A DNA stretch of 64,000 nucleotides. Origin: Glandiceps talaboti. Taxonomy: Eukaryota; Hemichordata; Enteropneusta; Spengelidae. Under the pieces are notes generated by a model. It had not been told where the DNA came from, made no database searches, and saw only the letters and a list, made by a program, of their open reading frames with translations. Positions 58,306 through 64,000 of this stretch are shown here, one piece after another. The translations under genes were made by a program, and so were the position numbers. Location of the stretch: contig NC_135569.1 of assembly GCF_964340395.1 (NCBI RefSeq), positions 15,696,019 through 15,760,018 of the forward strand, written 5' to 3'. How positions within the stretch are numbered: position 1 is the first letter of the stretch; each line of letters begins with the position of its first letter.

Positions 58306-60308
58306 AAACAGCATCTACAAACAACAGTTGCTCACAAGTTAGTAAAATGAAAAACAAAAACAGTCAAATTTTAATTTTCTTTTAATAAACTGTTAATGTA
58401 ATGATAAATTGAAATGGGCGAATTGAGTTGTACAGATTGTTTTTTGTCTGAAAATACCAGTGTCTTTCATGTACACTACTATCTACTGAAATTTGGTTCA
58501 TTTAATGTGTGAAATTACCTTTACACTATACTGAAAATATTCTTTGTGACATGACTGTGTTTTGGTTTGTGGTTATCACAATGATATGTAACTTTTTCAT
58601 GTAAATTCTTACTAGTATTAAATGACAGACAAATATGACAGGCAACATGTTACATTTACAGCTCTTGGAAGTTAAAAAAAAGAGTTGGAAAAGGTTCATC
58701 TCAGCCTGCCATCAAAATGTAAAAGATGCATCTGCACTGAAACATACTTGACAAGTAACAAAAAATTCTGTTCAAGGTATTTTTTCATCCTATAGATATG
58801 ACTATAATTGTCAACATAAACTTTTAATAACACATTCTAAATATTTCCTAAAATTAGCATATAGGCAATGTCTGCTACATGTGAAACAGAAGACAATATC
58901 TCACAAGCTGAGTTAACAGAGAAAAATTAAAATAAGTTTTTTGCACATACTTTTCAACTTTGCATGAATATACTATTACTTGTAAATATAAAGATAAATA
59001 AATATAATTTGACATAACTCTCAATATAAAGTTACCCTAAAGATATATGGCAGGAATGAGGTAGTGAACCTGTATAGTAAAGGGTTAGTGTCAAGTAAAA
59101 ATGTTGAGAAACTTGAATTGAGCAAGAAACTGTGTGTCAAGAAAGAGATATTAAAGGGAGCAATCCTTCATTTAGAACAACAGAGAACACTTGCCTCTAT
59201 GAGGGAAAGAAAAAGAATGAAAGAAAGGGAGCAACGTGCTGAAAAAAAATTTGATGAATATGACTGGGATGCGCTTGTCAGAAACAGTGACATTTCCAAA
59301 TTGAAAGTGAAAGAATTTGATAAGTACTTTCCAACTATGAAATGCCAGCTGTGGCAGGAATGCACAAAATAGACAAAGCTGAGGCTGTAAGATGCCACTA
59401 TTATCAATCTAAAGAAAGTGAGAGTGATTTGTCATCTGATGACAGTGACAGTGAGAATGATGATACAGCTAGTTCCAACTCTGATGAAGTTGAAGGAGAA
59501 ATTGGGTCTGATGATGATGATGAAAATGCCATGTTTATATACACAAGATCTGGAAGGAGAGCTACCACTTGAAAATCAAAAATTTAAATAAACACATTCT
59601 GAGACTTTGTTTAAAATCCTGCATTCACCTTTGTAATCTAACGTCAAAACCAGTCCAATAATCAGTCCAATAATCAGGCTATTACCAGGTTCATTAAGAT
59701 ATACAATTACTATGATAATAGGGTCATCTTAATTATCATTACCACTAATATATATCACTTGATTCCTATTCTGTTAGATGACATGTGGCTGGCATTTTTG
59801 AGTCATACATTTATTTCCTTTTGACATTATATTGAACTAATCTACATCAACCAAGAACGGGATACATGGCAATGCATTTTATTAAGAGTTTTTTCAGTGT
59901 TATTTAGACCAGTTTGATTTCTTTTAGCACACATTTAGGAAACTGAACTGGAACAATACAGTATAAAACTCTCTTTATATAACATGTGCATCACAATTTT
60001 TGCAAATACAACTAAAATGACATTCAACTGTAACACTACTAGTATAATGTACTAATACAATATTGAACAGAAAACAAAGACTCAGTTGGTCTGCTGATCC
60101 TTTTACACGAGTTATTCAAAGTGTAATTCATTTACAAGTATATGTTGTTTTTTGGAGAGGCACTTGAAATATTTTGGGCTTTGGCAGGGGGGGGTACTTG
60201 AAAAAATTTGGAATATGGCGGGGGGGGGGTACTTGAAAAAAAATTAGGGTTTTACAAAAAATCTCCCGACCCCCCCCCCCCCCCCAACAAGTTTTTGTGA
60301 AAGCAGCC
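58041..60308. mobile_element. 2.27-kb DNA element with TTA target duplication and a coding region
   Basis: Inverted ends GGCTGCCTTCACAAAAACTT and AAGTTTTTGTGAAAGCAGCC are flanked by TTA at 58038-58040 and 60309-60311. Inside each end is a G-run followed by tcgggagatttt, and then gtac(c/t)tgaaaa subterminal repeats. The interior carries an open reading frame on the plus strand at 59064-59572. (caa)n lies at 58255-58305. Confidence 0.78.
59064..59572 (+). CDS. Transposon-encoded SAP-like protein with acidic tail, one frameshift
   Basis: The first frame (59064-59372) has a Lys/Glu-rich coiled-coil-like stretch (MRERKRMKEREQRAEKKF). It is followed by YDWDALVRNSDISKLKVKEF and DKYFPTMK. The second frame (59342-59572) continues DKAEAVRCHYYQSKESESD, an Asp/Ser/Glu tail, then FIYTRSGRRATT and stop. 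Together, S-K-L-K-V-K-E-x-x-K-Y and K-x-x-K-A-x-A-V-x-x-H form a SAP-type helix-loop-helix, which usually binds DNA. The acidic tail ending TRSGR is common in C-terminal parts of invertebrate transposon proteins. A single frameshift separates the parts. No catalytic domain is visible, so the element may rely on another source of transposase. Confidence 0.55.
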
Positions 60309-60423
60309 TTATGAATCTCTAATTTTGTTGACCTCCACTTTCGCTCAGCTGATCTCCGAAGCTTTTTGTCTTGATCTACTTCAGGAGTATACCACTTTCC
60401 TTATGGGTGCATACTTGTCGTTA

Positions 60424-60840
60424 GTTCATTAATTATGCAAATGGACAATTAATTGACAGCACTAAATTTCATTAGGAACTCACATATCTCTGTATGACCA
60501 ATATCTGTGGCAAATTTCACCAAATTTGACAAAGCCCTTCTGTTAAAGTTAATTACTTTTAGTGCTTTTATATCTTTGTATGATCCATAGATGTAGCAAG
60601 TTTCATTGAATTTGGGGCAGCCGTTTTGCATGTATAGTGCCATTAATAAAAGTATTAATTATGCAAATTAGCATTAATTTTGCAAGCCACTCCCACCAAA
60701 AAACTAATCAGAGCTAAGTGACAGCATGGAAAAGCCACATAGTAAATTGAAGAACATTTGCTTCAGTACTTTTTGAGATACCAGTGGAACAAAATTTCTG
60801 CACAGACAGACAGACGGTCAGACATGGCCATTTTAATACC
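60424..60840 (-). mobile_element. Interspersed repeat X, left copy, inner part
   Basis: It resumes agttcattaattatgcaaat after the insertions and ends in acagacagacagacggtcag. It matches, inverted, 61250-61494 and the inner end of 62594-62967. Confidence 0.7.
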
Positions 60841-61494
60841 TCCCCTTAAATCCTCCCGTAAAATGCGAAAGAACTGAATTGATCAAAATATCAACTACAT
60901 TATATGCATAGAAGTCTATGGTAGAAGTTTCTGGTGGAACGTTTTTTTTTAATGAGGGATGGGTTCTATAATAATTTGCTAAAACTGAAAAACGTGGTCA
61001 AAAACATAAATACGTGTGATATTTGCCAACAGAGAAAATCAGTGGTTGTGCTACGTTATGCCATACAGAGGTCAAACCTCAATCTTCAGACCTAAGGCCT
61101 TATTTCTACGATTTAACCTTATTTCTGGTAAACCATACATATTCATACTCTTTGCTCACACAAGTTAATAGTAAAGAAAACTATGAGGGTATCATAAAAT
61201 TATATATACCGACATTACTTTTTTATTACTTTTTTAGCTCCTGTGTGGGAGCTGATGTCGTGGCACTGTGTGTCTGTCTGACTGTTTTGTTCCACTGATA
61301 TCTCAAAACATACTGTAGCAAATGTTCTGCAAGTTACTATGTAACTGTAATGTAGAGCTATTAGCTTTTGGTGGGAGTGGCTTGCATAATTAATGTTAAT
61401 TTGCATAATTAATGATTTTATAAATGGGGCTATACATGCAGAACGGCTGCACCAAATTCACAGACACTTGATATAAAAGCACTAAAAGTCATTA

Positions 61495-62593
61495 GGCCAA
61501 AAAAAAAACCCCTGGTTCTGGTCATGTCTTTTTTCCAAAAACGGTGCGGCGACGCTAATTTTTTCCCCTTTCAATGTTAATGTATATACATCACACAGTA
61601 TTCAGTGTTCACACATCACATATAGTGTTCAGTCAGTGATCATGGGCCTGGGCCCTGAATTATTTTCTCTTTCTTCTGAGTCATTTCGGTTTGGTTGCAA
61701 AGCAACCACTGCAGGTTGGTTAGATGTCAGCTGCTCTCTCTCCTGTCAGCAAATCATGACCACAGCCACAATAATTACAGATTGCTGGAAACACAGAAGA
61801 TGAGAAATATGGAATCTCAACTGGAGATGTGCATTGCAGATCATGTCGAACATAGACTGTGCTGATAATGTTATAATCCCATCCGAGGTTCTGTCCCTGC
61901 AACCATCGTATTATATCATTGTGCAGCTTAAAACGTACGTTTGGTCGGTCAGGCTGTCATTGTTTTGGCCATGTTTTTTTCTAGCACCACTCATCAACAG
62001 TTGAAATGTATTCTGCACTGGTACTGGTCTCGACTCTTTCTGATCCTCACCAGTTAAATTAAAGGTGTAAACTTTCCAAACTCGATGACCGCAGAAATTG
62101 TCACTGATAGTGATAATGGTATCGTCTGAAACTGGCCGGTGATTGAAGTACTCGCGCTACTTTCCACGGGAAAGTCAGCATACACTGGCTCCAGTACAAA
62201 TCTATCTCCAGTATTCACAAAGCTCTGCTCAAGTCAAGGAGCAGCCTTAGTAAGGACGTTGACAACACTGAAAAGGCCGATCTTTGATCCGAACATAATC
62301 TGAACTGAGATTAGCATGTCAATAGGTACATGATGAATTAGGTATGACAGCCATTTTGGGTGATACTTGTACCCTGCAATATTAAACATTCCCTAACACT
62401 TGTGCGCGATGTGTGTGCATTCCACTCCATGAGTGATGAACTGTGGGTAGAATGTTATGAGAAAGGGGTATGAAGCCCGCCACCAGTGGCCATTTTCAAT
62501 TTTTGAACAAGCTCAAAATGCTAGCTTGCCGGAAGCGCTGGTGTTGAAGTGACGCGCCTGCTGACCAGAACCACTTCTTCTTCTTTTTTGGCC
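61495..62593. mobile_element. Nested 1.1-kb element with inverted ends
   Basis: The left end ggccaaaaaaaaaa..ggttctggtca is mirrored by the right end tgaccagaacc..ttttttggcc. It splits repeat X and carries a decayed coding region on the minus strand. Confidence 0.6.
61720..62375 (-). pseudogene. Decayed coding relic of unknown family in the nested element
   Basis: Three overlapping minus-strand frames look coding. The first reads YKYHPKWLSYLIHHVPIDM and GLFSVVNVLTKAAP, with an in-frame stop, then RFVLEPVYADFPVESS. The second reads SDDTIITISDNFCGHRVWKV and YTFNLTGEDQKESRPVPVQN. The third reads LHNDIIRWLQGQNLGWDYNI, TSPVEIPYFSSSVFPAICNY and CGCGHDLLTGERAADI, then stop. Two frameshifts and one stop separate them. 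The Cys-rich end (C-N-Y-C-G-C-G-H) suggests a zinc-binding tail. I do not recognise the family. A transposon protein or a captured host gene fragment are both possible. Confidence 0.5.
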
Positions 62594-63125
62594 TTAACTG
62601 TGTCTTGTTAATTAAGGACTAATTTGTATTATTAATGAATGTTTGTAACTCAGATTATGCGTCCAGAAGGGCTTTATCAAATTTAATGAAACTTGCCACA
62701 GATATTGAATTGATCATACAGAGATATGATAGTTCTTAATGAAATTTAATGCTGTCAAGTAATTGCTCATTTGCATAATTAATGAACTTTGGCAATTAGG
62801 GCCTAAGTTGTACTAAGAAAGACTGCAGCAAATTTGATGAAACTTGCTAAAGATATTGACCGAGCAAAGATACGATGGTATCGAGTCAATTAATTGCTAA
62901 TTTGCATATTTGATGAAATTTTGTTTGCAATAAGGGATATATATCTCTGAACGGGAGCATTTTCTCTGGTTATATTTTACTGTACATAGTAACAATTATT
63001 TCTGCAATACTTTTATTGCAATATTGTCCTACCTGATATACCATTCTTGCATATCTAGTGTTAAAAGTTGAACAACACAGAATTCATATTAGTGTTACAC
63101 ATCTATCAGTAAATTGTTAACTCAC

Positions 63126-63374
63126 CTTCAGCTGGCGGCCGTGCAATGATGACATTAAACGTACAAGATGCTGTGTTCCCTGATAAATCAGTTGCAGTCA
63201 CAGTAACAATGTGAGTGCCTACAGAAAACGGCATATTGCTGGTTTGGTCTACATATAGCTGTAACAACCCGACGTTGTCATTAGCAACGGGGTCATCCCA
63301 TGTCACCCTTTCTTCGGTCTTTGTCGTTGTTTTGTGTATATCGGGAGGACATGTTACGGTTGGTGGATATTCAT
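63126..63374 (-). CDS. Gene B exon: HYR domain 2 (membrane-distal)
   Basis: 249 bp, phase 1 at both ends (acceptor ttttttctaaag, donor gtgagt). It reads EYPPTVTCPPDIHKTTTKTE, VTWDDPVANDNVGLLQLYV, FSVGTHIVTVTATDLSGNTA and SCTFNVIIARPPAEG. All diagnostic HYR residues are present. It differs from the exon at 46445 by a two-residue deletion near the end and about ten substitutions, and has no disabling change. It is the first gene B exon in the window, and further 5' exons including the signal peptide must lie beyond 64000. Confidence 0.9.
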
Positions 63375-64000
63375 CTTTAGAAAAAATATTATGTAAATTC
63401 ATGAAGATTAATTTGTATTAGTATGAGAAAAATACAAACGTATATGGGTATTGATTTTTAATATAGATAATAAATTAATATAATATAACCAAAGATGAGA
63501 TGGTGGTTAGATGTGCAGTCCTAGTAAGTAATGTCACTTTTTACACGAATTATGTTTAAAAATGAACATGACGTGGGTCTGTGTTCCATAAAATTAATCT
63601 GATGTATAAATATACTTACATGACTTAATATTATATAATATTCTCCATTAGTAACAACTTGTTTTCAAAATGATGTATACCATGAAAATTAAAGAAATGT
63701 AAAGATACAATAATGACTTAGTTCCAGCCTCATCAAATACAAAGAAAATGACAGGAACACGGTGTAACCACTCCAGAAATTGGATCAAGTTTTCGTATAA
63801 TTTTTAGACGCCATGTTTTACATGACATGTGTTGGAATATCCCAAACTATCATGTAAAGGAACTGATTAATTTATTTGAATAAGGTAACATTCCAGTCAG
63901 GCTTCTACAGAGTTTTACCGACCTGGTGAACGTACGTGTTAAAGGATAGTCAAATATTACACTGTAGAAACTATATATTCAGTTAAAGTTGATGATAAAT
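63375..64000. other. Gene B intron at right edge
   Basis: Colinear with 46700-46960 and 47590-47880. The retroelement tail and (AAT)n seen in unit 1 are absent here. No exon recognised. Confidence 0.7.

Larger units (their letters stand above)
61250..62967 (+). mobile_element. Interspersed repeat X, right copy (inverted), split by a nested element
   Basis: The two parts, 61250-61494 and 62594-62967, are the inverse of the left copy and end at tctctgaacgggagcatttt. They are separated by the element at 61495-62593. Between left and right copies, 60865-61230 is original gene B intron sequence, also present at 45145-45500. Confidence 0.7.
52000..64000 (-). repeat. Segmental duplication, unit 2 (expanded by transposons)
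   Basis: Colinear with 43590-47890 but almost three times as long. The difference is explained by the insertions at 52346-54784, 55986-60840 and 61250-62967. The right boundary lies beyond the window. Confidence 0.85.

Overview
This is eukaryotic genomic DNA, not bacterial. Short coding exons with good GT..AG borders and matching phases sit in AT-rich introns crowded with microsatellites, minisatellites, MITE-like foldbacks and L2/CR1-type LINE fragments. The domain repertoire (pentraxin/LamG-like, GAIN/GPS, HYR, CCP/sushi, ephrin-receptor-like Cys-rich, mucin-like) in modular phase-1 exons suggests an invertebrate deuterostome. A lancelet (Branchiostoma) is my best guess, but the sequence alone does not prove it.

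Layout. (1) 1-1200, minus strand: two internal exons of an armadillo-like helical-repeat protein that runs off the left edge. (2) 1200-11800: mostly non-coding, with a 23-bp minisatellite, a 2.45-kb DNA element filled by a 44/46-bp satellite, foldback elements and a 50-bp minisatellite. (3) 11796-34602, plus strand, gene A: a TATA-type promoter, a signal-peptide exon, two tandem pentraxin-like exons (a duplicated exon-plus-intron block), an apparently disabled mucin-like exon, then eight exons forming a GAIN-like region and a GPS motif. The eleven accepted exons join in frame to exactly 823 codons including stop (822 residues). The stop codon directly follows the GPS Leu-Thr, so the predicted product is secreted and has no transmembrane part. 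(4) 34603-42410: a repeat-rich stretch between convergent genes. (5) 63374-42411, minus strand, gene B: HYR, CCP, mucin-like, HYR-like, HYR, CCP, a domain with a furin-like RRKR site, ephrin-receptor-like, transmembrane helix and short basic tail. Every junction is phase 1. Nine exons join to a 907-codon open frame (with stop) whose 5' part lies beyond the right edge.

Gene B arose partly by segmental duplication. Exons and introns at 43.6-47.9 kb are repeated in the same order at 52.0-64.0 kb. The second copy is swollen by nested transposons and has lost its furin-site exon to a frameshift and truncation. Transposon layers include a G-rich-ended DNA element family with TAA target duplications (three copies), a separate 2.27-kb element with a TTA duplication encoding a SAP-like acidic protein, a nested element holding a decayed coding relic, L2-type LINEs with (ATC)n or (TTA)n tails, and a tRNA-derived SINE with an L2-like tail.

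Functionally, gene A would give a secreted pentraxin-GAIN protein and gene B a type I membrane protein with complement-control-like modules. That both take part in recognition or adhesion at the cell surface is an inference from domain content and proximity only.
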